Assembly: GCA_022842065.1 (NCBI GenBank)
Contig: JALHQH010000004.1
Location: forward strand, 186,001 to 250,000
Length of the DNA: 64,000 bases
Direction of reading: 5' to 3'
From: Caldilineaceae bacterium
GTDB lineage: Bacteria; Chloroflexota; Anaerolineae; Caldilineales; Caldilineaceae
This document shows, piece after piece, positions 26,239 through 35,662 of the stretch. The notes below the pieces were generated by a model, which worked only from the letters and a program-made list of their open reading frames with translations, was not told the DNA's origin and searched no databases. Numbering within the stretch: position 1 is the stretch's first letter; each line of letters opens with the position of its first letter. Both the position numbers and the translations under genes were made by a program.

Positions 26239-28938
26239 TTACTTTAAGTTCTGCTCAACCCAGCCTTGTACGCTGGCGAGCGCCGTATCGAGTTGGGTGA
26301 CATCCTTGCCACCGGCTTGCGCCATGTTGGGACGACCGCCGCCACCGCCACCAATTAATTTGGCGGCATCACGGACGAGGTTACCGGCGTGCATGCCGCG
26401 GCTAAAGAGATCCTGGGTCACTGATGCCACCAACATGGGTTTGTCATCAATGACCGCGCCCAGCATCACCACACTGCTGCCAAGTTTATCGCGGAAGAGA
26501 TCACTCAGTTGGCGCAGCGTATCCACATCGCTGGCATTGACCCTGGCAGCGAGCATGGCGAATCCGTCAACCTGGACCGCCTGTTCGAGCAGGCTGGCGC
26601 TGTCTAACTGGGCCAGTTTCTGGCGCAATTGTGCCACTTCCTGTTGCAGTTGTCGGTTCTGGCTTTGCAGCCCCTCGATCGCCGTCGTCACTTCCTCCGG
26701 TTTGGTCCGCAAGATCGCCGCTGCCGCGTCCAGCGCACCGAGCCGTTGTTCAATCAGCCGTTCGGCAAAATTCCCGGTCACCACTTCAATGCGGCGCATC
26801 CCTGCGGCCACGCTGCTTTCCCCGATGACGCGGAAGCTGCCGATTTCGGCGGTGCTATCGACATGGGCACCGCCACAGAGTTCCATGCTAACGCCGTCTT
26901 CTTCGCCAAAGCTGACGACGCGCACTTCATCGCCATACTTTTCGCCAAAGAGCGCCATCGCCCCTTCTTGCACCGCCCGTTTGTAAGTCGTCCAGCGCGT
27001 GTTGACCGGGTAATTAGCCAGCACAATGGCATTGGCCTGTTGCTCAATGTCGTGCAACTCCGCGCTGCTGAGCGGCTGGGTATGGGTAAAGTCAAAACGC
27101 AGCCGCTCCGGCGCAACCGATGAACCAGCCTGATGGACATGGCTACCCAGCCGCTCGCGCAACACGGCGTGCAACACATGGGTGCCCGTATGGTTGCGCA
27201 TGATATCCCAACGCCGGTCAGCATCGATCGCGGCGTGGGCCGGATCACCAACGCGGACGCTGCCACTAGTCACCTTACCAACATGAACAATCAAGCCCTT
27301 AACGGGGCGGCGCATCCCGGTGATTTCGACCGACCAGATCGGCACGGCCATATCATCAGGGAAGTAATAAATTTCGCCAGTGTCGCTGACCTGACCACCA
27401 CTCTCGACATAAAAAGGCGTTTCGGGCAGCACAATTTCCACCGTGGCGCCGACATGCGCTGCGGTCACCGGGTGGCCGTCAACCAGCAACGCCAGGATGG
27501 TGGTATCAAGTTCGGCGACACTTTCGTAGATCAGATGTTTAACGCCGGTCTCATCAAGCTCGCCCGCCGCCTTGAGCGTGTCGAGCAGCGTGGCGTAGCT
27601 GCCCACATCGGTGGCCAGATGTTCCTGCGCGGTTTCACGGCTGCGCGCCTTCGCTTCTTGCAAAGCGGTGTGAAAGCCCGCTTCATCAACCGTAAAGCCC
27701 TGGTCACCCGCAACGTCGCGGGTCAGATCAACGGGGAAGCCGTAGGTGTCCCACAGCCGGAAGGCATCTGTTCCAGGGATTTCAGTTTTGCCCTCGGCGC
27801 GCAGATCGTCCATGAGATCTTCGAGCAGCGCCAGGCCGATGGTCAGGGTGCGTTGGAAGCGCACTTCCTCATCGGTAATCGTCTGCAGGATAAAATCGCG
27901 CTTGCTGACCAGGTCGATATAGTGGCCGCCCATCAGTTCGATCACCTTGTCGGCGACCCTGGCTAGGAAGGGCCCATCAAAGCCGATCAACTTGCCAAAG
28001 CGGGCGGCGCGGCGCAGGACCATGCGCAAGACATAGCTGCGCCCTTCATTGCCGGGCAAGACCCCGTCGCCAATCAGAAAAGTGATGGCACGGGCATGGT
28101 CGGCGATCGCGCGGTAACGGTAAAGGTGCGCCAGGCGATGCGTTTCATCCTGGCCGAGCAATTCACCAATCCGCTCCATAATCGGCAGGAAGGCGTCGGT
28201 GTCGTAGTTGTTTTCCTTGCCCTGCATAATGCTGGCAATGCGCTCTAAGCCGGCCCCGGTATCAACACTAGGCGCGGGCAAGGGCACCAAGGTGCCATCC
28301 GCCTTGCTGTCATATTGCATGAAGACGAGATTCCAGATCTCCAGATACTCGTCATCCCGATTAACACCGTCGGGCACCTGCTGGTCGAGATCGCCCCAGT
28401 AGAAGTGGATCTCCGAGCAGGGACCACAGGGGCCAGTGTCACCCATCGACCACCAGTTGTCCTTTTTGCCAAAGCGGCGGACCCGTTCCGGCGGTGCGCC
28501 GGTCTCGATCCAGAGGCGCTCGGCCTCGTCATCGTCGGTGTAGACGGTGAACCAGAGGCGTTCCAAGGGCAGTTCGAGCACCTCGACGAGAAATTGCCAG
28601 GCCCACTGAATGGCGTCCTTTTTAAAGTAGTCACCAAAGGAGAAGTTGCCCAACATCTCAAAAAAGGTGTGATGGCGCGGGCTAGGGCCGACATTTTCCA
28701 GGTCGTTGTGTTTGCCACTGACGCGCATGGATTTTTGCGCAGTGACGGCGCGCTTATAGTCCCGTTTCTCCAACCCTAAAAAGAGGTCCTTAAACTGGAC
28801 CATGCCGGCGTTGGTCAGCAGCAAGGTTGGATCGTTAATCGGCACCAGGCTGCTGCTGTCGACCACGGCGTGATCATATTCGGCAAAGAAGTCAAACCAA
28901 AGTTGACGGATTTCGTTCGTAGAGAGTCGTTTCATCAT
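26239..28938 (-). CDS. alaS: Alanyl-tRNA synthetase
   Basis: 899 residues, full length. The class II catalytic core has motif 2 (KSMRVSGKHNDLENVGPSPRHHTFFEMLGNFSFGDYF). The editing domain has the HTGTHVLHAVLRERLG zinc-binding HXXXH and CGGAHVDSTAEIG (Cys-X3-His). The C-terminal oligomerisation domain ends GGGGGGRPNMAQAGGKD. It charges tRNA-Ala and edits Ser/Gly mischarging. It heads the minus-strand string to mltG. No T-box was seen in the leader. Confidence 0.97.
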   Translation of the reverse strand: MMKRLSTNEIRQLWFDFFAEYDHAVVDSSSLVPINDPTLLLTNAGMVQFKDLFLGLEKRDYKRAVTAQKSMRVSGKHNDLENVGPSPRHHTFFEMLGNFSFGDYFKKDAIQWAWQFLVEVLELPLERLWFTVYTDDDEAERLWIETGAPPERVRRFGKKDNWWSMGDTGPCGPCSEIHFYWGDLDQQVPDGVNRDDEYLEIWNLVFMQYDSKADGTLVPLPAPSVDTGAGLERIASIMQGKENNYDTDAFLPIMERIGELLGQDETHRLAHLYRYRAIADHARAITFLIGDGVLPGNEGRSYVLRMVLRRAARFGKLIGFDGPFLARVADKVIELMGGHYIDLVSKRDFILQTITDEEVRFQRTLTIGLALLEDLMDDLRAEGKTEIPGTDAFRLWDTYGFPVDLTRDVAGDQGFTVDEAGFHTALQEAKARSRETAQEHLATDVGSYATLLDTLKAAGELDETGVKHLIYESVAELDTTILALLVDGHPVTAAHVGATVEIVLPETPFYVESGGQVSDTGEIYYFPDDMAVPIWSVEITGMRRPVKGLIVHVGKVTSGSVRVGDPAHAAIDADRRWDIMRNHTGTHVLHAVLRERLGSHVHQAGSSVAPERLRFDFTHTQPLSSAELHDIEQQANAIVLANYPVNTRWTTYKRAVQEGAMALFGEKYGDEVRVVSFGEEDGVSMELCGGAHVDSTAEIGSFRVIGESSVAAGMRRIEVVTGNFAERLIEQRLGALDAAAAILRTKPEEVTTAIEGLQSQNRQLQQEVAQLRQKLAQLDSASLLEQAVQVDGFAMLAARVNASDVDTLRQLSDLFRDKLGSSVVMLGAVIDDKPMLVASVTQDLFSRGMHAGNLVRDAAKLIGGGGGGRPNMAQAGGKDVTQLDTALASVQGWVEQNLK

Positions 28939-29271
28939 CGACCTGCCCGGCTAATGGATGGCTGGAACGTGCTGCGGCAGAGTAGAGGCAGCACGTATCA
29001 CGCAGCACGTTTCACGTTTTATTTATCTCGTGATTGTAGGGCAAATGGGGGTAGGTGTCAAAAATTTGGGAGGGTAGGGGCAGCAGCGGGGCCACAGGAC
29101 GTCAGTTGGGGGTTGCAGTAGGGAGGGTTTTTCTGTAGAATAGCGATAACGACTAACCCCTCCCTAACCCTCCCCAGTTTGGGGAGGGGATCTAGCCGGG
29201 AGACCCAAGTTCCCTCCATTGATGAGATCCTTATCTGCCCAAGTTGATTCGCTATTGGGAGCAAGCGTAAG

Positions 29272-29517
29272 ATGACAACAGTGGAATATGCGCAATGTAT
29301 TAGTGTTGGTGACGATCCGATTTCGCTAACCGTTGGTGAGATCTATGAAGTTCTGCCGATCTCTGCCGCGGAGCGCAAAGACGGCTGGCTACGGATTGTT
29401 GATAATGAAGGACAGCCATATCTTCATCCGGCGCAGTTATTTATCGCGATTGATCGAGCAGCACTGACGGCCGATCACGCACAAACCATTACCGTTCATG
29501 TCAATACGACCGGGTGA
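29272..29517 (+). CDS. Small SH3-like hypothetical protein
   Basis: 81 residues. The pattern CISVGDDPISLTVGEIYEVLP, then LRIVDNEGQPYLHPAQLFIAI, matches a widespread small beta-barrel type of unknown function, often found next to toxin or accessory genes. It ends inside a small hairpin (CGGGTGAATGAATTCACCCG). It is followed by the DUF4058 gene in the same direction. SD is weak (GGGAGCAAGCG). Confidence 0.6.
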   Translation: MTTVEYAQCISVGDDPISLTVGEIYEVLPISAAERKDGWLRIVDNEGQPYLHPAQLFIAIDRAALTADHAQTITVHVNTTG

Positions 29518-29537
29518 ATGAATTCACCCGCTGGTAC

Positions 29538-29589
29538 GCAAAACCCGTTAAAACGGGTTAACGCGTTAACCCGTTTTAACGGGTTTTGC
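29538..29589. terminator. 52-bp perfect palindrome plus two flanking small hairpins
   Basis: A perfect palindrome centred on AACGCGTT and made of AAAACCCGTT/AACGGGTTTT units. Immediately before it lies an 8-bp-stem hairpin at the preceding stop codon (about 29510-29530), and after it a 9-bp-stem GCAGGCATT/AATGCCTGC hairpin (about 29598-29617). It separates two co-oriented small genes. Confidence 0.65.
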
Positions 29590-29628
29590 ATCTCAGGCAG
29601 GCATTTCAATGCCTGCGGCGAAGGGGAA

Positions 29629-30555
29629 ATGACATCAGCCGTCCACTCGATCAAAAATCAATATTTTGGCATCAATGCCCATCTACATAGCTTCTGGCAA
29701 GGCACCGGGAAATGGCATCGCTTTCATAATATGCAGATTACCCAGTTGTTGGTTGCGTTAAAGGCACAACTGATCCCGATGGGCTATACCGCGGAGACGG
29801 AAGCATCGTTGCAGATTCGTCGCATTGCAGATCGAGAACGGCGACGGTCTCAACCTACCTCACCATTCAATGCAACAGGTGCGGCGACACTAACCGTGGA
29901 AGATTTTGTTGAAGTTGAAGAGGATAGCAATCATCCCTATTATGCGATTGCCATCTATGAACGGCTTGTTAATGCCGAGGCGCAGCCGGTTGCGTGGATC
30001 GAATTGCTTTCACCCACCAACAAAGGGCGCACTTTGGATGCTTACACCTATCGCGCAAAACGCACCGAATTGTTGCGCAATGGCTTGGTCTTTGTTGAGA
30101 TTGATTATCTGCATGAATCACCGCCCACCTTTGAACGGTTGGCCGACTATAGCGCACAAGCGCAAACTGCCCATCCCTATCGCATTGTCGTGCTAGATCC
30201 GCGGCCAGACTTCCACACCGGGCCGGTCTTCTTGCATGAATTTGATGTTGACCAGGCAATTCCCACGGTGACCATCCCACTCATCGGCAGGGATCAACTC
30301 GCCTTTGACTTCGATGCGGCTTACCAAAAGACTTTTACCGATGCGCTCTATGGCTATGACCTAGACTATCGGCAACTGCCGTTGAACTTTCAGCGCTACA
30401 GTCAGGCGGACCAGGGGCGGATCGCCGCAAAGATGGTGGCGGTGTTGGAAGCAGTGCAACATGGGGTTGATTTGGAGACAGGGCCGTTGCGAGCGGTAGA
30501 GATGGAGTTATCGGCGGCGTTGGCGCAGATTGAACGGTTTAGCCACTCGCATTAA
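29629..30555 (+). CDS. DUF4058 family protein
   Basis: 308 residues from ATG 29629 (MTSAVHSIKNQYFGINAHLHSFWQ), with SD AAGGGG; the longer open frame from 29518 runs through the palindrome and is rejected. The family pattern is clear: WHRFHNMQITQLLVALKAQL, then WIELLSPTNKG and YRAKRTELLRNGLVFVEIDYL, then DFDAAYQKTFTDALYGYDLDY. Fold predictions for the family suggest a restriction-endonuclease-like core, but function is unknown. Its stop overlaps the stop of the convergent gene. Confidence 0.75.
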   Translation: MTSAVHSIKNQYFGINAHLHSFWQGTGKWHRFHNMQITQLLVALKAQLIPMGYTAETEASLQIRRIADRERRRSQPTSPFNATGAATLTVEDFVEVEEDSNHPYYAIAIYERLVNAEAQPVAWIELLSPTNKGRTLDAYTYRAKRTELLRNGLVFVEIDYLHESPPTFERLADYSAQAQTAHPYRIVVLDPRPDFHTGPVFLHEFDVDQAIPTVTIPLIGRDQLAFDFDAAYQKTFTDALYGYDLDYRQLPLNFQRYSQADQGRIAAKMVAVLEAVQHGVDLETGPLRAVEMELSAALAQIERFSHSH

Positions 30556-31079
30556 GGGGCAAGTTTATGGTGCAATTCTGCATGATCCTTAAAGGTCTCC
30601 ACCACAATGCGACCAATCGCAGCGTTGCGCGTTTTCAGGCCAGTTTGTACACTGGTGATATGTTGCTGGAGATGCGCTAGGCGCGGCTGAAACTTTGTTT
30701 GGGCAGTACTATCCTTGACATACGCACAAACAGTCAGTGTCGTCCACTGGCCGATTTGCCAGTCCGTACGCCCCCCAAAGGCCAGTCCATCGCCAAGCAG
30801 AACCGCCATTAGGTCGGCGATGATTGTCTTTGGCTTCGCGTTGGAATCCTCGATCTCAATAATTTGGTAGACTTTACCGCTGGTCACTTCAGCGACAACG
30901 ATGTCAACCCAGGCAAGATGTTGGGCGGCATTCGGTGCTGTATAGGCAGTGCCAAACCAAGCATAGATGCGCTGCGAGAGCGCGCCGCCGTGGTCATAAA
31001 AGAGTTGGTGGGGTGAATCTCGGTAGTAGTCTGCTAAGTAAAGGGCGACAGGCAGTGTATAGTTTTGTCCGTTGGCCAT
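30552..31079 (-). CDS. Hypothetical protein, possible PD-(D/E)XK-like fold
   Basis: 175 residues, not recognised by name. The centre reads WVDIVVAEVTSGKVYQIIEIEDSNAKPKTIIADL: an Asp, about 14 residues, then Glu-Ile-Glu on a predicted beta strand, followed by Lys. That layout resembles the nuclease fold, but the lysine position is unusual. It converges on the DUF4058 gene with overlapping stops. No signal peptide is seen. An accessory or mobile-element role is plausible. Confidence 0.5.
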   Translation of the reverse strand: MANGQNYTLPVALYLADYYRDSPHQLFYDHGGALSQRIYAWFGTAYTAPNAAQHLAWVDIVVAEVTSGKVYQIIEIEDSNAKPKTIIADLMAVLLGDGLAFGGRTDWQIGQWTTLTVCAYVKDSTAQTKFQPRLAHLQQHITSVQTGLKTRNAAIGRIVVETFKDHAELHHKLAP

Positions 31080-31147
31080 TGTTTTCTCTTAATTTGCGCT
31101 GTCTAGAAGGACGCTGATGGGCCAAGTTTATCATTATTCTCCGCTTC

Positions 31148-31423
31148 ATGAGCTACTCAAAAACTATCAACTTTTTATTTTTACCCCCATGCGATTCTGC
31201 TGACAGAAGCTACAGTTTTGGTTATCTGGCTTATTGGCGCGCCATTGTGGGCAGGGAATTTCAAGCCGAAGCCGGCGGGGCATTTTATTACAAGCGTGTG
31301 GGTGAAACACACATTGTCGTCATCAAACATCCCGCGGCAACCGAAGTGACAAGTGCTTACTTTGAGGAAGTGGGGCGCTTTATTTGCGAACGGCATGTTC
31401 AATTATCCGTGACTATGCTATAA
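31148..31423 (+). CDS. Small hypothetical protein (weak)
   Basis: 91 residues, not recognised. The sequence GGAFYYKRVGETHIVVIKHPAATEVTSAYFEEVGRFICERH reads as an alpha/beta protein. Its start is unclear and the SD is poor. It precedes the TumA/TumE-like pair in the same direction. It could be a decayed gene. Confidence 0.35.
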   Translation: MSYSKTINFLFLPPCDSADRSYSFGYLAYWRAIVGREFQAEAGGAFYYKRVGETHIVVIKHPAATEVTSAYFEEVGRFICERHVQLSVTML

Positions 31424-31489
31424 TGAAGGCGCTTGATATTTCACGCATATTAAGCTAGTAATACCGCTAGTCGATAGGAGAGATAGCCG

Positions 31490-31798
31490 ATGTCTACACT
31501 CGTTTTACCAAAACAGACAACACAAGTCTTACGCGAATTAACCGGTGAATCCCGTCCGGAAGCCGCCTTGAACCTGGCGCTGCGCGATGCTTTTGCTTAT
31601 CAATTTGCCCAAATCGCAACAGGGCTGCAAGCCTTTGAAGCTAAGTATGGCATGGACTTTGCACACTACAAAGTGCGTTGGGAAGCCGAGGAAAATGAAG
31701 CCGATTATGCGTGGGAAGCAGAACGCGATTACCTGGAATGGGAAGCCTTAGTCACACGAAAACAGCGATTGGAAGGGTACCATTTGTGGCTGATGTAA
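31490..31798 (+). CDS. TumA-like antitoxin of a TumA/TumE-type module
   Basis: 102 residues. The first 35 (LPKQTTQVLRELTGESRPEAALNLALRDAF) look like a ribbon-helix-helix or short DNA-binding start; the rest is acidic and helical (WEAEENEADYAWEAERDYLEWEALVTRKQRL). A small acidic protein overlapping a TumE-family gene is the usual antitoxin layout. A promoter with TATAAT lies near 31420 and the SD is GGAGAG. The identity rests mainly on the partner gene. Confidence 0.6.
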   Translation: MSTLVLPKQTTQVLRELTGESRPEAALNLALRDAFAYQFAQIATGLQAFEAKYGMDFAHYKVRWEAEENEADYAWEAERDYLEWEALVTRKQRLEGYHLWLM

Positions 31799-32127
31799 CA
31801 ACGCAGCAGTTACTCGATGAGATGATTGGTGCCTGCGCGAATGAGCCTATCGTCGAAGCGTATGCCGTGCGAACTTGTGACCGTGATATTTTAAGTCTAC
31901 GCATCTTTCTGATCGACCAGACCTTTATCGAGATTTTCTACAATGTGACGACTGGTAAAACTTCCTTTGCATTGATTGCAGAAAATGTTCGGATCTACGG
32001 CAAGGACAATACCAAGATTGGTTGGCATGTCCACCCTTTCTCCGATCCAACGGCACACGCTCCTTGCTCACCACCCTATTTTGTTGAATTCCTACAAGAA
32101 GTTACGGCTGAACGTTTTTCACACTAA
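31786..32127 (+). CDS. TumE-family toxin (DUF6516-like)
   Basis: 113 residues from GTG 31786, which has SD GGAAGGG 6-8 nt upstream and overlaps the antitoxin end by 13 bases. The pattern LRIFLIDQTFIEIFYNVTTGKTSFALI, then GWHVHPFSDPTAH, matches TumE-family toxins (sLRIfLfdgSfLev-type beta sheet followed by HPF/H-P motif). The toxin is expected to inhibit growth; the mechanism is not predicted from sequence. A longer frame starting at 31711 is mostly overlap. Confidence 0.65.
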   Translation: MADVTTQQLLDEMIGACANEPIVEAYAVRTCDRDILSLRIFLIDQTFIEIFYNVTTGKTSFALIAENVRIYGKDNTKIGWHVHPFSDPTAHAPCSPPYFVEFLQEVTAERFSH

Positions 32128-33467
32128 CGTATCTCGCCTAGCGCCTCTCGCGTCTGCTCCGCCACCGGCCCATAGAGCGGCGAAAAGTGTGGGTTAATCG
32201 CCAACGCCTCTTCCAGATGTTCACGGGCAGCGGCTGTATCACCCAATGCCTGCGCGATCAGCCCGGCATGGAAATGCAGCGACGCATCTTTGGTCCCCAG
32301 CTTTAGCGCCTCTTGAATTTTTTCCCACGCTTCCCCATATTCACCATTTTGATAGAGCGCCCAGGCCAGTGCGTCAGCGCCATAAATGGTGGGGCGCTCA
32401 GCATAGGCGGCGCGCGCTTCGGTGACCGTCTTGGCCGGATCCTGGCCGTGGCTGGCGTTGAAGAGGGCCATCTCCAGGTCGACGTTCATGCCCGCCGCCC
32501 CGTTGAGTTGTTGCATCACCCCAACCAGGTCATACTGGGCCTGGGCCGCACTCAGCTGGCCGTTGGCTTCGTAAAGTTCACCAAGGGCAATCACAAATTC
32601 AGGCAGGGGCAGGCGATTGACCAACGCTTCGTATTGGGCAATCGCGTCGGCGCTTTGGCCTTGGGCCGCTTGCACGCGCGCCATACCGGCAACGGCGTAG
32701 GGATAGGTTGCCTGTTGCGCCAACACTTGACCGTAGATCTGGGCCGCAGTTTCCAGGTCACCGCGGTTGAAGTAGAGGTTACCCAGGTGGGTCAACGTCC
32801 ACTGCCAATCTTCGGTGGCGGGCACGGCGCTGTCAACCCCGGTGCGCATGGCTTCAATGGCGCCGTCAACATCGCCATACAGTTCGCGCAAATAGGAGAC
32901 GCGACTATAAGATTGCAGGTCGGGGCGTAGATCCATCATCTGTTGCAGGGTGGTCACCGCTTCGTCATAACGGCCCAATTCCACCAGCCCATCCACCTTG
33001 ATGCCGAGAATCTCGGCGCGGAAGGGATTCAGCGCCCACGCCTGGTCGGCCCAGTCGAGCGCACCATGAAAATCATGGAGGGCGAGGGCCAAAACGCCTT
33101 GGCCGACCAAGGCATCGATCTGCTTGGGATCACGTGCCAACGCGGCCGTAAAAGCTTGGCCGGCGCGGTCGTAGAGCGAGATATCACCACTTACCCGCAC
33201 CTGACGCAAGAGACCATAGCCCAGTTGGGCATAGGCTTCCACATCATCGGGGTTACGATTGAGCCGCGCCTGCCACCGGTTGATCGCTTCGGGTGAGGAA
33301 GGCTCAACCGGGGCAGGCGCGGGGCTTACCCCGCCGGCCGTCGTTGATGCAATGAAGCCACGATAAACAATCGCTGCGATCAAGAGCAAGCCAGCGAACA
33401 GTAGCATCATCTGGGGACGCCGTCGGGGGAAGCGGCGCAACGTTGGGTGGGCGGTCGATGTTTGCAT
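32124..33467 (-). CDS. Membrane-anchored TPR protein
   Basis: 447 residues from ATG 33467 (MQTSTAHPTLRRFPRRR). One membrane helix at about 22-40 (MLLFAGLLLIAAIVYRGF), then TPR repeats: NPDDVEAYAQLGYGLL, DPKQIDALVGQGVLALALHDFHGALDWADQAW, LHFHAGLIAQALGDTAAAREHLEEALAINP and others. It is probably external and mediates protein contacts. A longer frame from 33566 adds repeat-derived residues (AGTTGGTTGG hairpin) and is rejected. It lies just downstream of the two DUF4331 genes and is probably functionally linked to them. Confidence 0.8.
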   Translation of the reverse strand: MQTSTAHPTLRRFPRRRPQMMLLFAGLLLIAAIVYRGFIASTTAGGVSPAPAPVEPSSPEAINRWQARLNRNPDDVEAYAQLGYGLLRQVRVSGDISLYDRAGQAFTAALARDPKQIDALVGQGVLALALHDFHGALDWADQAWALNPFRAEILGIKVDGLVELGRYDEAVTTLQQMMDLRPDLQSYSRVSYLRELYGDVDGAIEAMRTGVDSAVPATEDWQWTLTHLGNLYFNRGDLETAAQIYGQVLAQQATYPYAVAGMARVQAAQGQSADAIAQYEALVNRLPLPEFVIALGELYEANGQLSAAQAQYDLVGVMQQLNGAAGMNVDLEMALFNASHGQDPAKTVTEARAAYAERPTIYGADALAWALYQNGEYGEAWEKIQEALKLGTKDASLHFHAGLIAQALGDTAAAREHLEEALAINPHFSPLYGPVAEQTREALGEIR

Positions 33468-33489
33468 AATCAGGACTTTCTGGGAATGC

Positions 33490-33575
33490 GTGGGGGTGGT
33501 TGGATAGTTTGTTAGTTTGTAGTTGGTTGGCTGGTGAATGGGAAGGCTAACTACCCAACCAACCAACTACCCAAT
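33490..33575. repeat. Low-complexity inverted repeat of TTGG/CCAA units
   Basis: A perfect 12-bp pair GTAGTTGGTTGG (33519-33530) and its complement (33559-33570) inside a longer array of TAGTT and TTGG units. It lies between the DUF4331 and TPR genes. Confidence 0.55.
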
Positions 33576-33577
33576 CT

Positions 33578-35329
33578 TTACCGAATGATCAGGGGCAGGA
33601 AGAACTCTTGCACGTTCTCAACTGCATCACTGATCGCATTATCAATGGCTTCGACAATCGTCCACTCGGCGGCATCATCAGCATCACTACCGGCGGCGAC
33701 GACCATCGGGCCGTCAGTCGCGTTCTGATGGAAGTGCTCCTGGCCGGATTGGGCCAGCCCCATATAGGGGAAGTTGCGACGGAAAGGCACATCATTGGCG
33801 TCGATCCCATCATCCAACACACTGATCAGAGCAGGATTGAAGGTGAAGTCGGCATCGCGGCCATCAAGGGCCGCATAGGCCGCGCCGGCCACAGCCAACA
33901 GTTCGATCTCGACCGTATCATCAGCCAGGCGGCGCCCATTCGGGAAACCACAGGCATCGCCACCAAGCACGCCCAAGCGGCTGGGGGTTGGCGAACAGAG
34001 GTCACCCTTGATTGCCGTGTTGATGCGAATCATCTCCGCGGGCACGGCATTGGCTGGGCGGTTGACATTGAAACCGGCCGGCAGCGTTACTGGCCCATTC
34101 TTGGTGTTGATGGTAAATTCGTCGGCCAAGACCATCCCTGTCAGGAAGATGTCAAAGATGTCACCGCGCCCAGAGCGGGGGGTGCCGGTTTCAACTTCGG
34201 TGCTGCAATCGTCGTTCTGATCGCCAGGCAGAGGCACACCGTACAGGCTACAGAGCAGACGACCGATCTCTGGGTCCTCCACACTGCGTTGCAACAATGC
34301 CTGGATGTCGGCCCCAGCACCACCCGTGTAGAGGGCCAAGTCAACATCTGGGCTGATGCTGTTAAAGGCATCCTTCAGCGCATAGGGCAGCACGACTTCG
34401 TTGACCAAAGGCATGCCCAAGCGCGAGACTTGTACCAGATCGCCACTATTGGTCAGCGAACCCAAGCCGCCTGGACCGTTGAGCACACGGGTTGCAGGCC
34501 GTTGGGCCGTTGCCCAAACACCCAAAACGGTCTCACTGCCCTGTTTCACGCGGTTGACAGGCACTTCGACGACCAGGCTATGCACATTGAAGCCCGAAAC
34601 TGAATCGACGGGGGTGTTGTTGCCCTTATCATAACCAATGGGCGGGTTCTGGCCACGCAGAGTCAACAGATCAAAAACCTGCAGATCAACCCAGAAGGCA
34701 TCATCGGTCTGGCCGGCATAGAGACTAAGCTTTTGGCCACGGTTGGTCACATCAAACCGCGCACGGTTGGAAAGGGAGAGGAAATTGGGGGTCGATTTGC
34801 TGCCAATGTTCACCGGTGTCGTCAGCTGATCGTTGACGAGGGTGATGATCGTTCCATCCTCACGCAGCTCTTTGATGGTGATGTATTGACGACGGTTCCA
34901 GTCCGGATCGGTTGGCCGTGCAATCGGGGCAACATTGTAGAGAAACGTATTGGGATTGGCAACTTCCACGCGGCTGGTCAACTGATAGGTAAAATCAGCT
35001 TTGGCGTCGCCATCATTGTCAACGTGAAGATTGTAGACAACCCCATTGCCCCACTCAAAATAGTTGGGACCACCTTCTGGCCCTTCAAAGGGAATCCAGC
35101 TCGCGGCCAACACAATGTTGTTCTCATTGCGGGGCGAAAGGAAGGCATAGGTGTCGGTGTTGTCGGCATATTGATCCTGCGAAATGAGCGGCGCTTCGCG
35201 GTGGCTGGAGGCATCGGCTACGCCTTGATCCACCACCATGCTGGCAGTTGCCAGCAACATGGGGGTGAGGACAAAGGTGAGCACGAGGCTGCAGCGCACC
35301 AAGAACTGTCGGACTGATTTGGTACTCAT
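33578..35329 (-). CDS. DUF4331 family exported protein (copy 1)
   Basis: 583 residues with a signal peptide (SLVLTFVLTPMLLATASM, then ADASSHREAP). The family hallmark SSHREAPLISQDQYADNTDTYAFLSP sits at the mature N terminus and is repeated in the paralogue upstream. Later segments GLPFRRNFPYMGLAQSGQEHFHQNA and CSPTPSRLGVLGGDACGFPNGRR are conserved between both. His and Asp residues suit metal binding; function is unknown. SD AAGGAGATAG precedes the ATG. Gene order permease-DUF4331-DUF4331-TPR suggests one system. Confidence 0.85.
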   Translation of the reverse strand: MSTKSVRQFLVRCSLVLTFVLTPMLLATASMVVDQGVADASSHREAPLISQDQYADNTDTYAFLSPRNENNIVLAASWIPFEGPEGGPNYFEWGNGVVYNLHVDNDGDAKADFTYQLTSRVEVANPNTFLYNVAPIARPTDPDWNRRQYITIKELREDGTIITLVNDQLTTPVNIGSKSTPNFLSLSNRARFDVTNRGQKLSLYAGQTDDAFWVDLQVFDLLTLRGQNPPIGYDKGNNTPVDSVSGFNVHSLVVEVPVNRVKQGSETVLGVWATAQRPATRVLNGPGGLGSLTNSGDLVQVSRLGMPLVNEVVLPYALKDAFNSISPDVDLALYTGGAGADIQALLQRSVEDPEIGRLLCSLYGVPLPGDQNDDCSTEVETGTPRSGRGDIFDIFLTGMVLADEFTINTKNGPVTLPAGFNVNRPANAVPAEMIRINTAIKGDLCSPTPSRLGVLGGDACGFPNGRRLADDTVEIELLAVAGAAYAALDGRDADFTFNPALISVLDDGIDANDVPFRRNFPYMGLAQSGQEHFHQNATDGPMVVAAGSDADDAAEWTIVEAIDNAISDAVENVQEFFLPLIIR

Positions 35330-35662
35330 ACTATCTCCTTTTGTGATACTAATATGATACTGCTTTTGTAATACTCTTGTCGTACGGGTAAGGCTGAGTT
35401 GTTGGCTGCAAAGGACAAATGGTGCGATTAACTCCCTGTGTTGTTAACAAAGCTCGGCATGTGGTGCCGCCACCGCGCTTTGCGCATGAACACAGTTATA
35501 TAAGTAAAATCGCTCGCCTTTGTGGTGATTCATCAAGCTAGCCAGGTCATGATCGAGCAACGGGTACGGTGGTTGTCACTGAGGGCAAGCGCCAACCACC
35601 GTAAGACGAGCGCAGATCAATCCGCTATGCGACCACTTTCCACAAAGCCGCAGCGATGTAAC
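35330..35662. other. Intergenic region between the DUF4331 copies
   Basis: 333 bp. An 11-bp perfect stem (35565-35575 / 35593-35603) lies downstream of copy 2 and is a likely terminator. The copy-1 side carries GATACTAATATGATAC-type AT-rich repeats that may hold its promoter. No gene was found. Confidence 0.4.

Noticed and set aside
29518..29628. Longer start of the DUF4058 frame
   Set aside because: It runs through a perfect palindrome; ATG 29629 has an SD and the family start.
33468..33566. Extra N-terminal residues of the TPR frame
   Set aside because: They come from the TTGG/CCAA repeat; ATG 33467 begins a plausible leader and membrane helix.
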